Origin: Bermanella marisrubri
Lineage (GTDB): Bacteria > Pseudomonadota > Gammaproteobacteria > Pseudomonadales > Oceanobacteraceae
Length of the DNA stretch: 64,000 bases
Assembly: GCF_012295615.1 (NCBI RefSeq)
Contig: NZ_CP051183.1
Span: 2,941,001-3,005,000, forward strand
Direction: 5' to 3'
Positions 27,985-38,057 of this stretch are shown here, piece after piece (the stretch's first letter is position 1; the number at the start of each line of letters is the position of its first letter). The notes beneath the pieces are model-generated. The model was not told the origin of the DNA, searched no databases, and saw only the letters and a list, made by a program, of their open reading frames with translations. Made by a program: the position numbers and the translations under genes.

Positions 27985-30900
27985 TGATTATCACCGATAC
28001 TGCGGTTAAACGTCCGGTTTTTGCATCCGTTATCAGCTTGATCATCGTTGCATTTGGCCTGATCGCGTTTGATAAGTTGCCGCTTCGTGAATATCCCGAC
28101 ATCGATGAGCCGGTTGTTAATATTCGTACCGACTACACGGGTGCAGCTGCCGAAGTGGTAGAAAAGCGCATCACGCAAGTCATTGAGGATCGCATATCGG
28201 GTATCGAGGGCATTAAAAATATCATTTCCCAAAGCGAAGACGGTGAATCTGATGTCACGATTGAGTTCAACCTTAGTCGAGACATTGATGGTGCAGCCAA
28301 TGATGTTCGCGATCGAGTCTCTCGTATATTACAAAACCTGCCTGAAGGAGCTGAACCTCCAGAGGTCAGTAAAGCGGGTGCAGGGGACGATACTATCATG
28401 TGGTTCAATCTCGTAAGTGACCGCATGAACTTATTGCAATTAACCGATTACGCGAACCGTTATTTAGTTGATCGCTTCAGTGTTGTTGACGGCGTCGCGC
28501 GCGTTCGTGTTGGCGGTGGACTAGACTATGCTATGCGTATATGGCTTGATCGCAAACAATTGGCCGCACGACAAATGACAGTAGCTGACATCGCCAATGC
28601 TCTAAGACGAGAAAATATTGAATTACCAGCGGGCAGTATTGAGAGTGATCAGCGACAATTTACCGTACGCTTAGAACGCGCATATCCCACGCCAGAGGCT
28701 CTTAGCAATCTCGTACTGCAAAACAAAAATGGTTTTGTCGTAAAGCTAAAGGATGTTGCCCGAGTTGAACTAGGAGCCGAAGAAAAACGTAAATCCTTCC
28801 GCGGCAATGGCGTGCCAATGATCGGCATTGGTATCACCAAGCAAAGTACAGCAAACACCTTAGACGTCGCTCGTAAAGCACGCGCGCTTTTAACTGAGAT
28901 CAATGAAACTCTACCAGAAGGCATGGATCTGTTGGCCAGCTATGATAGCTCGGTGTTCATTGAACAAAGTATCGAAGAAGTTTATCAGACCTTGTTCATT
29001 GCCATGATTCTCGTGATCATAGTGATCTATTTGTTTCTAGGTAATGTCCGAGCAACCCTGATTCCCGCGTTAACAGTTCCCGTTTCTTTATTGGGTAGCT
29101 TTATTGTTTTGTACTTTTTGGGTTACACCATCAATCTTTTAACCTTGCTGGCCATGATACTCGCCATCGGCATGGTAGTAGATGATGCCATTGTTATGCT
29201 GGAAAACATTCACCGTCGTATCGACAGCGGCGAGCCTCCTTTAGTAGCGGCTTTTTTGGGTGCGCGACAAGTAGCGTTTGCAATCGTAGCGACAACATTA
29301 GTGTTGATCAGTGTGTTTTTACCTATCACGTTTTTAGAGGGCGATATTGGTAAATTATTTACCGAGTTTGCCGTGGCCATCTCCGCTGCCATTGGCTTTT
29401 CGTCCATCGTAGCTCTCACCCTATCGCCAATGTTGTGTAGCCAACTATTGCACGGTCACGAACATAAAAGTTGGCTTACAGTAAAAACAGATCAAGTATT
29501 GGATAGTTTAAGTAGAACTTACCAAGAATATTTAAAGAAACGATTGAAAAAACCCTTCATGACATTTGCTATGCTCTTGGTCGGATTGCTAGGTAGCGTT
29601 TGGCTATTCAATCAAGTGCCTAGTGAGTTCGCACCTAAAGAAGATCGTGGCGCCTTCTTTGTATTTGTGTCTGCACCTGAAGGTTCAAGCTATGACTATA
29701 GTAAAGCCTACATGGATGAAGTCGAAAAACGTTTGATGCCCATGGTTGATAGCGGAGAAGTAAAACGATTACTGGTACGCACACCACGCAGCTTTGGTAG
29801 TACGTCAGACTTTTCCGGTGGCTTTGTCATCATAGTTTTGAATGATTGGGCCGAGCGTCGATCCGCGTTTACCATAATGCAAGACGTCAACAAGCGACTT
29901 TCGGATCTTGCTGGGGTGCGCGCATTCAGCGTCATGCGACAAGGTTTAGGCGGCGGCCTAGGCAAACCTGTCCAATTTGTTATTGGTGGTCCGAGTTACG
30001 ACAAACTTGCCCAGTGGCGCGACATCATTATGGAAAAAGCGGGTGAAAACCCTGGGCTCGTAGGCCTAGACCATGATTACAAAGAAACCAAACCTCAAGT
30101 CGTGGTAGACATCAATCGTGAAAGAGCCGCTGACCTAGGCGTAAGTGCACAAGAAATTGGTGAAACATTAGCCATACTGCAAGGTTCACGCAGGGTTACG
30201 ACTTTTTTAGATCGCGGCGAAGAATATGATGTCATCTTAGAGGGTGAACGTGATATCCAAAATACGCCTCTTGATATGAATAACATTTTCGTGCGCAGCC
30301 GCAATCAGGAAAAATTAATTCCTCTAGCAAACCTTGTGACCTTTAAAGAACAAGCGGATGCAGCCGAACTGAATCGCTTTAATCGCATTCGTGCTATCAC
30401 CATTGAAGCCAATCTAGCTGAAGGTTATACACTTGGTGAAGCGATTACCTATTTGAATGACTTAGCAAAGCAACACCTACCGGGTGAGGCGGTTATAAGC
30501 TACAAAGGTCAATCGCAGAGCTTCGAGGATAGTAACGCATCCATTTATTTCATTTTTGCATTAGCTCTTGTGGTTGTGTTCTTGGTCTTAGCAGCCCAAT
30601 TTGAAAGCTTTATTCATCCCTTGGTAATCATGCTTACGGTTCCTATGGCTATTGTAGGTGCATTAGCTGGACTTTATATCTTTGCCCAATCATTAAATAT
30701 TTATTCGCAAATCGGACTGATTATGTTGGTCGGACTAACGGCTAAGAATGGTATTCTGATCGTAGAGTTTTGTAATCAATTGCGAGATCAAGGCAAGGAA
30801 TTTGAAGAAGCGATACTTACTGCTGCAAGTATCCGATTGCGACCTATATTAATGACCGCTATTACCACAGGGCTCGGTGCAGTCCCGCTGATTCTCTCAT

Positions 30901-31091
30901 TCGGTGCGGGATCTGAGACACGTCAAGTCATCGGTATTGTCGTATTAACGGGTATATTAATTTCTACATTGTTTACGCTTTTGATTGTCCCTGTTATGTA
31001 CCAACTATTGGCGCGACACACCACATCACCTCACGCTCGAGAAGAGATGTTAAATCAACAGCTAGAGTCTATTGATCAGGAGAATATTTAG
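27984..31091 (+). CDS. RND multidrug efflux transporter (HAE-1/AcrB-like)
   Basis: 1035 aa, two six-helix repeats with two large periplasmic loops. The proton-relay residues are present: the Asp pair in LAIGMVVDDAIVMLENIHR and the Lys in VGLTAKNGILIVEF. It begins TDTAVKRPVFASVISLII and has the REYPDIDEP signature. The drug range cannot be read from the sequence. Translationally coupled to the adaptor; a HAD phosphatase follows after 5 bp. Confidence 0.95.
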   Translation: MIITDTAVKRPVFASVISLIIVAFGLIAFDKLPLREYPDIDEPVVNIRTDYTGAAAEVVEKRITQVIEDRISGIEGIKNIISQSEDGESDVTIEFNLSRDIDGAANDVRDRVSRILQNLPEGAEPPEVSKAGAGDDTIMWFNLVSDRMNLLQLTDYANRYLVDRFSVVDGVARVRVGGGLDYAMRIWLDRKQLAARQMTVADIANALRRENIELPAGSIESDQRQFTVRLERAYPTPEALSNLVLQNKNGFVVKLKDVARVELGAEEKRKSFRGNGVPMIGIGITKQSTANTLDVARKARALLTEINETLPEGMDLLASYDSSVFIEQSIEEVYQTLFIAMILVIIVIYLFLGNVRATLIPALTVPVSLLGSFIVLYFLGYTINLLTLLAMILAIGMVVDDAIVMLENIHRRIDSGEPPLVAAFLGARQVAFAIVATTLVLISVFLPITFLEGDIGKLFTEFAVAISAAIGFSSIVALTLSPMLCSQLLHGHEHKSWLTVKTDQVLDSLSRTYQEYLKKRLKKPFMTFAMLLVGLLGSVWLFNQVPSEFAPKEDRGAFFVFVSAPEGSSYDYSKAYMDEVEKRLMPMVDSGEVKRLLVRTPRSFGSTSDFSGGFVIIVLNDWAERRSAFTIMQDVNKRLSDLAGVRAFSVMRQGLGGGLGKPVQFVIGGPSYDKLAQWRDIIMEKAGENPGLVGLDHDYKETKPQVVVDINRERAADLGVSAQEIGETLAILQGSRRVTTFLDRGEEYDVILEGERDIQNTPLDMNNIFVRSRNQEKLIPLANLVTFKEQADAAELNRFNRIRAITIEANLAEGYTLGEAITYLNDLAKQHLPGEAVISYKGQSQSFEDSNASIYFIFALALVVVFLVLAAQFESFIHPLVIMLTVPMAIVGALAGLYIFAQSLNIYSQIGLIMLVGLTAKNGILIVEFCNQLRDQGKEFEEAILTAASIRLRPILMTAITTGLGAVPLILSFGAGSETRQVIGIVVLTGILISTLFTLLIVPVMYQLLARHTTSPHAREEMLNQQLESIDQENI

Positions 31092-31096
31092 AAGTT

Positions 31097-31687
31097 ATGA
31101 ATGTCTCTTCAGTACCGATTAAAGCAATCATATTTGATTTGGATGGTACACTTGTTAGCTCCCGTTTAGACTTTGCTTATTTAAAGCGGGAATTAGCTTG
31201 CCCAAAAAATGTAGACTTGTTAGAGCACGTTAATCATCTACCCGAAGCACAAAAAGTAGAAGCTCATCGTTTTATCTATAATCATGAAATGGAAGACGCG
31301 GCTCAATCATCGTGGTTACCGGGTGCCCAGGAATTTGTCGATCTTTGCCTGTCGAAAAAAATACCCATGGCGATCATCACTCGTAATATGAGAGATGCCG
31401 CCATGCTAAAAATTCAACACAACAATATTCCCATTGACCTAGTACTTACTCGAGATGATGCACCGCCTAAGCCGAACCCAGAGGGACTGCTTCGAGTTGC
31501 CAATAAATGGCGACTGAATCCCGATAACATCATGTATATTGGTGACTTTCTTTACGACATAGAAGCGGCCATTAATGCTGAGATGTGGTCATGCTTATAC
31601 GCTCCAGAAGAATTGTCCGACTATGCTCATAAAGCTGATCTTGTAATTCAAGATTTTTCCGAACTAGAACACAAAATCACGTTTTAA
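31097..31687 (+). CDS. HAD-superfamily hydrolase (phosphoglycolate phosphatase-like)
   Basis: 196 aa. Motif I IIFDLDGTLVSSRLDF (nucleophile D14, acid D16), motif II IITRN, motif III Lys in APPKPNPEG, motif IV GDFLYDIEAA. Subfamily IA with a short helical cap. Substrate unknown; small phosphorylated metabolites are likely. Five bp after the RND pump gene, so probably co-transcribed although unrelated in function. Confidence 0.88.
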   Translation: MNVSSVPIKAIIFDLDGTLVSSRLDFAYLKRELACPKNVDLLEHVNHLPEAQKVEAHRFIYNHEMEDAAQSSWLPGAQEFVDLCLSKKIPMAIITRNMRDAAMLKIQHNNIPIDLVLTRDDAPPKPNPEGLLRVANKWRLNPDNIMYIGDFLYDIEAAINAEMWSCLYAPEELSDYAHKADLVIQDFSELEHKITF

Positions 31688-31780
31688 CCATATCATCGGA
31701 CTAAGCAGACTTTATACTAGTCTCGACTACAAGAATTTACTTACAAATAATTCACTTTAAACGGTGTAAGAGGACATACG

Positions 31781-32443
31781 ATGAAAAAGCTTGCTGTACT
31801 TTCGTTATCTACTCTAGTGATGACGAGCGTTGCCGATGCACGCCCTGCTTATAATATTTCTCTAGTAAATGATTATCTATTTCGTGGTGTTACACAAACC
31901 GATAACAGCCCTGCTATCCAAGGCGGAGCCGATGTCAAAAATGGAAATGCCTACGGTAGCGTTTGGTTCAGTAACGTAGAAAAACCAGATGGTGCAGAAG
32001 GCTTACCCGTAGAGATGGACGTCAGCTTCGGATACAACAACAAATTCGGTTCTTTCAACCTTGATACTGAAATTATCACTTATAACTATTTAAATGACGC
32101 GCAATCTGATGAAACCGAATTTAAGTTCGGTACAAGTCCAAGCAAATCATTAACCATTGATGTTTATAGAGGCATCAAAGGTAACTATTGGTATCCAGAA
32201 TTGAAGCTTGAGAAGTTTTTACCCAATCGCTTTTATCTAGACGCATCTATAGGCTACACCCTCTATGATGATGCTGACGATGATACTCTCAACGGTCGTA
32301 TCGAGTTAGCCCGTGATTTTCCAGAATTCAATGGTTTAGATATTTTTATCGGTGCGACCTATGTCGAAGATCAAAATCCTGGAAACGACGTAGATGACGA
32401 CGATGACGTAAACTTTGTTTTTGGCGTTCGCAAACGCTTTTAA
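31781..32443 (+). CDS. TorF-family putative porin (Gcw_chp/TIGR02001)
   Basis: 220 aa with a signal peptide (1-20, cleavage near ADA-RPAYN). The start of the mature protein, YNISLVNDYLFRGVTQTDNS, and the repeated GSVWFSNVE strand are typical of the TIGR02001 outer-membrane family. It ends in a beta strand FVFGVRKRF with a terminal Phe. An acidic loop (DVDDDDDV) precedes the last strand. Transport substrate unknown. An AAGAGG ribosome site lies upstream. Confidence 0.88.
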   Translation: MKKLAVLSLSTLVMTSVADARPAYNISLVNDYLFRGVTQTDNSPAIQGGADVKNGNAYGSVWFSNVEKPDGAEGLPVEMDVSFGYNNKFGSFNLDTEIITYNYLNDAQSDETEFKFGTSPSKSLTIDVYRGIKGNYWYPELKLEKFLPNRFYLDASIGYTLYDDADDDTLNGRIELARDFPEFNGLDIFIGATYVEDQNPGNDVDDDDDVNFVFGVRKRF

Positions 32444-32457
32444 TTTAGAGTCTAAGA

Positions 32458-32488
32458 ATAAAAAACGGCGCCAAGTGCGCCGTTTTCA
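32458..32488. terminator. Bidirectional terminator
   Basis: AAAACGGCGC (32462-32471), loop CAAGT, GCGCCGTTTT (32477-32486): a 10-bp stem with an A-tract before and a T-tract after, between the convergent porin and phosphoesterase genes. Confidence 0.92.
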
Positions 32489-32517
32489 GTTATAAACTAC
32501 CGAAGCATCGTCATCTC

Positions 32518-33549
32518 TTATTTCTCGATAGTTCGAGTATAAGCTAGAGTTAGCTGATCAGCCTCCACTGTGTATGCTTCAATCGTAAGTTTGTTACCGA
32601 TGAAATCAAGGCGAAAGAAACCTTTTATATTATCCTGCTGCCAATAGCTTTCATTACGGTTCTCATCGCGAAACTCACGAGTTTTCGCTCCAGCACCAGA
32701 AATAATAAACTCTGTTTTCCCGCAATTTTTTCTCGGCTTCAAGTACTGTAAATCATGGTCGTGCCCTGTAATGATTAAGTCCACATTGTCGCACACAGAT
32801 TGTTCTAAAAAGTTGTGCCAAACAATCCCTAACAATGGTACGCGATCGTACAAACCCGCATCACCATGTAATCCGTTGGATGCATAGGGATGATGGGCAA
32901 ACGCGATACGCCAAGGCGTTTGGCTGGTTTGTAACTGATCCTCAAACCACTTCTGCTGCTTTTTTTTGTAAGGGATTTGATAATACTCAGGATTCAAATC
33001 ACTAAGGGCCGCCAACGGATTACTATCGAGGGCAAACAGATCGACTAGCTTGGCCTCGCTCTCAAGCGGTGCAGCAAAGCGGTAATAGCGTGCTGGCATG
33101 TTCCACTTATCGCTATAGCGGTCTGCTTGATAGTGATAGTCCACTTGATGCTCACCCTTATTATTATTCAAACCGATACCGCTCACGCTTGAGTTATCGT
33201 GATTACCCAAAGCCATATAAAACGGGAAATCTAAGTTTTCGTATGGGTATTCAAATTTAGTTAGCATTTGCTGATCTTGCGCACTATCAATACCAACTTC
33301 GTAAATGTTATCGCCTAAGCCAATAGCAAAATCACAAGCTTTCTCTGCACATACGGCTTCTATTGCGCGACTCACTTCGTACTGCGCTTCTTTACCCGTT
33401 CCCATATCACCAATAGCGATAATACTTACCTGACTATTAGGAGCTGGAATAGGCGTGGGTGTGGGCTCAGGCTCACCAGACATAGCGCAAGCAAGGCTTG
33501 GTAGCAAACAACCGGTTAGAGCCAGTGAATGTAGCGTTTTTATTTTCAT
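32518..33549 (-). CDS. Exported metallophosphoesterase (purple-acid-phosphatase-like)
   Basis: 343 aa. Signal sequence at the N-terminus (LTGC at 11-14 could be a lipobox; a signal-peptidase I site near ACA is the alternative), then a Pro/Thr-rich linker (EPEPTPTPIPAPNS). The calcineurin-like metal motifs are IAIGDMGTG, GLGDNIY, LGNHDNS, FAHHPY and ITGHDHDLQY. Resembles tartrate-resistant acid phosphatases. Acts outside the cytoplasm, probably in phosphate scavenging; compare the phytase/PhoX locus at 44.5-50 kb. Confidence 0.9.
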   Translation of the reverse strand: MKIKTLHSLALTGCLLPSLACAMSGEPEPTPTPIPAPNSQVSIIAIGDMGTGKEAQYEVSRAIEAVCAEKACDFAIGLGDNIYEVGIDSAQDQQMLTKFEYPYENLDFPFYMALGNHDNSSVSGIGLNNNKGEHQVDYHYQADRYSDKWNMPARYYRFAAPLESEAKLVDLFALDSNPLAALSDLNPEYYQIPYKKKQQKWFEDQLQTSQTPWRIAFAHHPYASNGLHGDAGLYDRVPLLGIVWHNFLEQSVCDNVDLIITGHDHDLQYLKPRKNCGKTEFIISGAGAKTREFRDENRNESYWQQDNIKGFFRLDFIGNKLTIEAYTVEADQLTLAYTRTIEK

Positions 33550-33630
33550 TATGTGTCCTCCATGATTGGAGCCGACACATTAGCGATAAATTATTGCGAG
33601 AAAAATACGAAATAGAGACAAAGTGGTGTC

Positions 33631-33668
33631 AAAAAAAAGACACGTCACCTGAAATGTGAGACGTGTCT
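33631..33668 (-). terminator. Terminator for the alcohol dehydrogenase transcript
   Basis: AGACACGTC (33638-33646) pairs with GACGTGTCT (33660-33668). Read on the minus strand the stem is followed by T7-T8, before the phosphoesterase start region. Confidence 0.82.
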
Positions 33669-33717
33669 CGAACATTTGTTCTACAAGTGCATCTCTAACA
33701 AGTCATCTTAATCTCTG

Positions 33718-33744
33718 GCCTTGATCGTGTTTCACGATCAAGGC
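33718..33744. other. Perfect 12-bp hairpin without U-tract
   Basis: GCCTTGATCGTG (33718-33729), loop TTT, CACGATCAAGGC (33733-33744), 23 bp past the dehydrogenase stop. No T-run follows on either strand, so this may be an mRNA 3' stabiliser or a protein site rather than a terminator. Confidence 0.6.
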
Positions 33745-33767
33745 ACCGAAGGACACGGCTTTTAGAA

Positions 33768-34793
33768 TCAAGCTGAATTATCAGAGGTGGCTTTAAACTG
33801 GATCACCGCACGATAGCGAGCTTTTCCTTCACGAACATGATTAATCGCATCATTAATCTGGTCTTTTTGGAATAACTCCACTTGTGGTTTAATTTGATGG
33901 CGCGCAGTGAATTCAAGCATCTGACTAATAGTACTTGGACTACCAACAGGGCTTGCACTGATTGAACGCTGCCCCATCATGAGTGGAAATACTCCCACTT
34001 GAATAGGCTCTAATACTGCACCTACAAAATGTAAGCGGCCTTTTGCTTTTAGCGTATTGATATACGCTTCCCAGTTAAGACTGACATTGACAGTAGAAAT
34101 AATCATATCAAAGCTGCCGGCAGCACCTTTTAACTCTCCCTCATCACGAGAGTTCAAGGTTTTATGAGCACCTAGTGCAATCGCTTCTTTTCGCTTTTCC
34201 TCTGTAGATGTAAATGCGGTTACTTCACATCCCCAAGAATTCAAAAACTGTAAAGCCATATGACCTAGACCACCAATACCAATTACAGCGACTTTTGCTG
34301 TTGGCTTAAGATCAAATTGCTTCATTGGGTTGTACACAGTTACGCCGCCACAAAAAAGAGGCCCCGCATCAGCCATATGGATGTCGTCTGGAAGTTTAAC
34401 CACACTGCTCGCTTGCGCACGTACATGATCTGCAAAACCACCATGGCGACCCACTATTGTCATCTCGGCTGTTCCACATAAATTATGATCACCACTCATG
34501 CAATTCTCACAATGATTGCAGTAACCACTCTGCCAACCTAAGCCGACGCGATCACCAACTTTTAAGTGATTGACCTCGGCACCCACTTGCTTGATCAAGC
34601 CAGCAACCTCATGACCAGGTACAAATGGGTATTGTGTCATGCCCCATTCGTTATCTAGCATACTAATATCGCTATGACACACACCACAGTAATGCACTTC
34701 GATTTCAACTTCTTGGCTGCCTAATTCTCCCACCTCATATTCGAAAGGCTTTAATTCCCCTTTCGCCGTGTCTGCTGCAAAGGCTTTAATCAT
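33768..34793 (-). CDS. Zinc-dependent NAD(P) alcohol dehydrogenase (YahK/cinnamyl-ADH type)
   Basis: 341 aa. Catalytic zinc site C36/H61 region (CGVCHSD, PGHE) and structural zinc cysteines C92, C95, C98 and C106. Rossmann motif [22 protein letters not shown] is typical of the YahK/CAD subgroup, which mostly reduces aldehydes with NADPH. Stands alone, with its own terminator downstream. Confidence 0.92.
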   Translation of the reverse strand: MIKAFAADTAKGELKPFEYEVGELGSQEVEIEVHYCGVCHSDISMLDNEWGMTQYPFVPGHEVAGLIKQVGAEVNHLKVGDRVGLGWQSGYCNHCENCMSGDHNLCGTAEMTIVGRHGGFADHVRAQASSVVKLPDDIHMADAGPLFCGGVTVYNPMKQFDLKPTAKVAVIGIGGLGHMALQFLNSWGCEVTAFTSTEEKRKEAIALGAHKTLNSRDEGELKGAAGSFDMIISTVNVSLNWEAYINTLKAKGRLHFVGAVLEPIQVGVFPLMMGQRSISASPVGSPSTISQMLEFTARHQIKPQVELFQKDQINDAINHVREGKARYRAVIQFKATSDNSA

Positions 34794-34918
34794 GTCAAGC
34801 TCCTCAATGGATTTTATTACGAACTATTGCGCATAATTAAAAACGGCTCTTCCTATTAAGGCTAGCGATTTTTATGGAAAGCGCTGTTGCATAGATTCAA
34901 CAGACAACGGCTGTGGCT

Positions 34919-36190
34919 TTACTTAAGTAGGGCTTGTTCTAGCGCTGCTAACCGATCTTGCCCCCATGCAATCACATCGTCACTGTTCTGTGATTTTAAG
35001 TGATAACTGGGAACGCCCCACAACTCTAACTCATACAAAGCTTGTAGATTTTCATTGATCTCTGCTCGCCAATCGTCCGACTTTGTTAAAGGTTTAGCCA
35101 TTTGCCAATCAAGGCCTGCCCGTTCAACGATTTTTTCCATACCTGAAAAACGCTCACCATGTATACCTTCACTGTTAACACCGTTGGCAAAACTTAATAA
35201 ATAAGTCTCTAGCTTGTCTTGCTGACGAGCGAACTCTAATAGCGCGTAACAATTCTCAACAGCCTTGCCTAAAGGGTCAGCCACTTTGCCATAAGGAATA
35301 CCTAACTTTTGAGCCTCCCGCTTCGTATCAAAAAAGATATACATTTTTTTATTTGCTGGTACCGGTAAATCGCGCATTACCATTGGTAATACCGGTTTGA
35401 TATTCAGCTGCAATTGGTGAAAATGAGCAAATTCAATAGTGCGACGCAGTGCAATATAAGAATACGGACTACGTGCGGACCAATAAAAATCCAGTTCAAA
35501 ATCTTGCGGATGCTGACACGGCGTTTTCATCAGTCCATCATAGGTTTTTACAAATTCTACTTTCGCAGGTGACGCGTTCAAGCCCAGTTCATTTAAGCGT
35601 CGCTCCAAATGGTCTAAGCGATCAACACCCCAATACCATTCAGATTCAAAATAGATCATGGCACTTGAATAATGTCCAAGTTTTGCCAGTGATTGCTCGT
35701 TGGCTCTTAATTGAGAAACAGGATTAGCAATGGAGCGATCTGATGTCATTTCATTGTTATAACATTGCTCATAAACTTTCAGGATTTCTAAAACATTGTC
35801 GCCTTTTTCCAATAGCTTGCGACTGGCTAACTCAATCTGTTCATCATCTAACGTGATTTCTCTCGGCGCCTTCAACTCATAAAGCTTGGCCAAAAACTGT
35901 GCGTCTTGCAGTGCATAACCTTGCCACATTCGCAATTCAGGAAACATGTCTCCTTGACGTTCTAAGATTGGCTTAATAACCAGTTTTAGATGATAACGCC
36001 GAACGAAACGCGGTAATACTTGCAGCAAAAGATAGCTATATGGATCGTTTATATGAATGAAAACGGTGAGAGTTGGCTGGCGACGTAATAATTTACGTTT
36101 GCGCGCTGCCCATCTGCGGCGTCGATTTCGCCAGCTTGGGGAACTGATCATAGCCGCTATATACGGCATTATCATAGATTTGATGCTCAT
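34919..36190 (-). CDS. Two-domain DsbA-fold protein (HCCA isomerase-like tandem fusion)
   Basis: 423 aa. A basic N-terminus (NRRRRWAARKRKLLRRQ) is followed by two successive thioredoxin/DsbA-like domains. The second (~225-420) carries the 2-hydroxychromene-2-carboxylate isomerase signature DFYWSARSPYSYIALRR with the GSH-activating serine position and ends WGVPSYHL...WGQDRL. The first (~38-220) has the parallel motif HINDPYSYLLLQ. Usual family members have one domain of ~200 aa. Neither half has a CxxC, so it is unlikely to be a disulfide oxidase. Substrate unknown. Confidence 0.82.
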   Translation of the reverse strand: MSIKSMIMPYIAAMISSPSWRNRRRRWAARKRKLLRRQPTLTVFIHINDPYSYLLLQVLPRFVRRYHLKLVIKPILERQGDMFPELRMWQGYALQDAQFLAKLYELKAPREITLDDEQIELASRKLLEKGDNVLEILKVYEQCYNNEMTSDRSIANPVSQLRANEQSLAKLGHYSSAMIYFESEWYWGVDRLDHLERRLNELGLNASPAKVEFVKTYDGLMKTPCQHPQDFELDFYWSARSPYSYIALRRTIEFAHFHQLQLNIKPVLPMVMRDLPVPANKKMYIFFDTKREAQKLGIPYGKVADPLGKAVENCYALLEFARQQDKLETYLLSFANGVNSEGIHGERFSGMEKIVERAGLDWQMAKPLTKSDDWRAEINENLQALYELELWGVPSYHLKSQNSDDVIAWGQDRLAALEQALLK

Positions 36191-36300
36191 ACCTTGCGCC
36201 TATTTGAGTTGATGTCGCTGGAATGAAGCAGCTAGCGTAACAATTCTGAGACAAAAGCGGTATAGGCTTGTGATTAAAGGTAGCCAAGGGCACATTCAAC

Positions 36301-36388
36301 ACCACTACTTTTTCGCGGACGCTGCAAGTACATCCATGTACGCTCGAACTTGGCGTCCTGCCAAGTAACGCCGCTAAAAAGTTGTGGT
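36301..36388. repeat. Nested-hairpin (cloverleaf-like) intergenic repeat
   Basis: Outer arms 36301-36318 and 36371-36388 pair over 18 bp with 2 mismatches (ACCACTACTTTTTCGCGG against its near complement). Inside lie two perfect hairpins: GTACAT-CC-ATGTAC (36328-36341) and ACTTGGC-GTCCT-GCCAAGT (36348-36366). The inner text GCTGCAAGTACATCCATGTA resembles dispersed intergenic repeats I recall from marine gammaproteobacteria. Lies between two genes transcribed leftwards. Confidence 0.7.
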
Positions 36389-36433
36389 ATTAAATATGCT
36401 CACCGATACAGCTAAACCAAGCATGTGTTGCGA

Positions 36434-37372
36434 TCATTTAACATCGGCGTTTGGCTCATCAAGCAATTCTTCCACTACGTCATCATCCACCAGCTCGGCT
36501 ATCAGCATACCTGCGATGATAAACAAAGCACCAATCCAGGCGAGCATGGCGAGGCGCTCATCAAGCAAAACAAAACCGCCTAAGGCAGCGAATAAAGGCT
36601 CTGTGGAGTAAATCAAAGCGACACGCCACGCTTCTAAACTTTGCTGGCCAAGGGTTTGCGCTAAATAGGCAAACGCGGTACCCAAAGTACCACCCAAAAT
36701 CAAGGCTACCCAAGGCACAAAGCTACCTTCAGATAACAGTACCTGAGTCACGCCTGCAAGGGATTCCGCTTCCCACCAAAAGGCACTCAAAAAGCTTAAT
36801 ACGGTTACCGTTATCATTTGTACTTGAGTGAGACTTAATGCATCAATGGTTTGGGCAAAGCGACTGATATAAACGATATGCGTGGCAAATCCCAACGCAC
36901 AAATCAGCACCCATAATTCACCTTCACCAAAACCACTCAATCCACCGGTCAATAACAGGGTTCCGATAGTAGCCAGAGCCACCCCCAGCCATACATACCA
37001 GTGCTGGGTTTGACGCAGCCATAGCCAAGCGATAATCGGCACCATGACCACGTTTAAGCCGGTGATAAAACCAGCATTGCTAGCAGTGGTGTACTGCAGG
37101 CCAATGGTTTGTGTGGCAAAACCGGTAAATAATAAAAAGCCTAATACCACCCCATGAATGACCAGCCATTTATCCAAACGGCGCCAAAACCCATGCTTAG
37201 AATAAATAAACCAAGCAGCCAAGGTGATAAAGGCGATTAAAAAGCGAATGCCATTAAAGGTATGAGCACCCATGCTGTCGAGGGACATATGCACAAGGGA
37301 GAACTCTACTCCCCAAACAAAGCAGACAAATAACAGCACCCAACCCCAGAAATGCGCGGTCTTGTTCATCAA
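36434..37372 (-). CDS. EamA/DMT-family transporter
   Basis: 312 aa, ten transmembrane helices in two EamA repeats (~12-140 and ~155-290; NGIRFLIAFITLAAW and ALIYSTEPLFAALGGFVLLDE are repeat signatures). Acidic cytosolic tail (ELVDDDVVEELLDEP). Probably exports a metabolite or amino acid; substrate unknown. Confidence 0.88.
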   Translation of the reverse strand: MMNKTAHFWGWVLLFVCFVWGVEFSLVHMSLDSMGAHTFNGIRFLIAFITLAAWFIYSKHGFWRRLDKWLVIHGVVLGFLLFTGFATQTIGLQYTTASNAGFITGLNVVMVPIIAWLWLRQTQHWYVWLGVALATIGTLLLTGGLSGFGEGELWVLICALGFATHIVYISRFAQTIDALSLTQVQMITVTVLSFLSAFWWEAESLAGVTQVLLSEGSFVPWVALILGGTLGTAFAYLAQTLGQQSLEAWRVALIYSTEPLFAALGGFVLLDERLAMLAWIGALFIIAGMLIAELVDDDVVEELLDEPNADVK

Positions 37373-37438
37373 GATTTACACCTGTTCAATATTTAAAACA
37401 CTGAAGTCTAGAGCATATCATTGCTGAAACCAAGCGCT

Positions 37439-37993
37439 TTAAAGACTCAAGACAACAACGCCCATGGCAATGAACAAGAGAGCCGCAAGTGAGCGCGTTA
37501 AATTCAGCGGCAACTTGGATAAAAGTTTATCCCCCATCCAAATGGCTGGGACATTAGCCGCCAACATACCCAATGTAGTACCCACGGTGACCCAGAATAT
37601 GGATTGATAGTGGCCACCTAAAATCACCGTAGCCACTTGAGTTTTGTCACCCATTTCCGCAAGGAAGAATAAAACCGTAGTCGCACCAAATGCCCCCATA
37701 TGAGCAAGCAAATTGGGCTCCTCATCTACCTTATCGGGGATCAAAATCCACAAGCCCACGGCAAAAAAGCTAGCGGCGATAACCCAATCTAGCCAAGGAC
37801 CGTGCAGCCAGTTCGTTGCCCATTCACCCAGCCAAGCACTGATGCCGTGGTTGATAATAGTGGCCAAGAAAATACCCGACACTATCGCCCATTTATTTTG
37901 AAATCGTGCTGCAAGTAAGAAAGAGAGAAGCTGGGTTTTGTCGCCAATTTCGGCGAGGGCCACAGTGACCGTAGAAGTGAGTAATGCGTCCAT
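37439..37993 (-). CDS. UPF0016/TMEM165-GDT1 family manganese exporter
   Basis: 184 aa, six helices, with two copies of the E-x-G-D-K-(T/S) cation motif: ALAEIGDKTQLLSF in the first half and FLAEMGDKTQVATV in the second. Family members (MneA, GDT1) export Mn2+ or Ca2+. The start at 37993 gives the standard family N-terminus (MDALLTSTVTVALAE); a longer frame to 38047 runs into the leader. The yybP-ykoY riboswitch upstream supports manganese as the substrate. Confidence 0.93.
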   Translation of the reverse strand: MDALLTSTVTVALAEIGDKTQLLSFLLAARFQNKWAIVSGIFLATIINHGISAWLGEWATNWLHGPWLDWVIAASFFAVGLWILIPDKVDEEPNLLAHMGAFGATTVLFFLAEMGDKTQVATVILGGHYQSIFWVTVGTTLGMLAANVPAIWMGDKLLSKLPLNLTRSLAALLFIAMGVVVLSL

Positions 37994-38057
37994 AAATAGA
38001 GTTCCGGCGGGAATAACAACCAAAGGCAAACGGCAACCTCCCGCCATTGGGGTTGCT

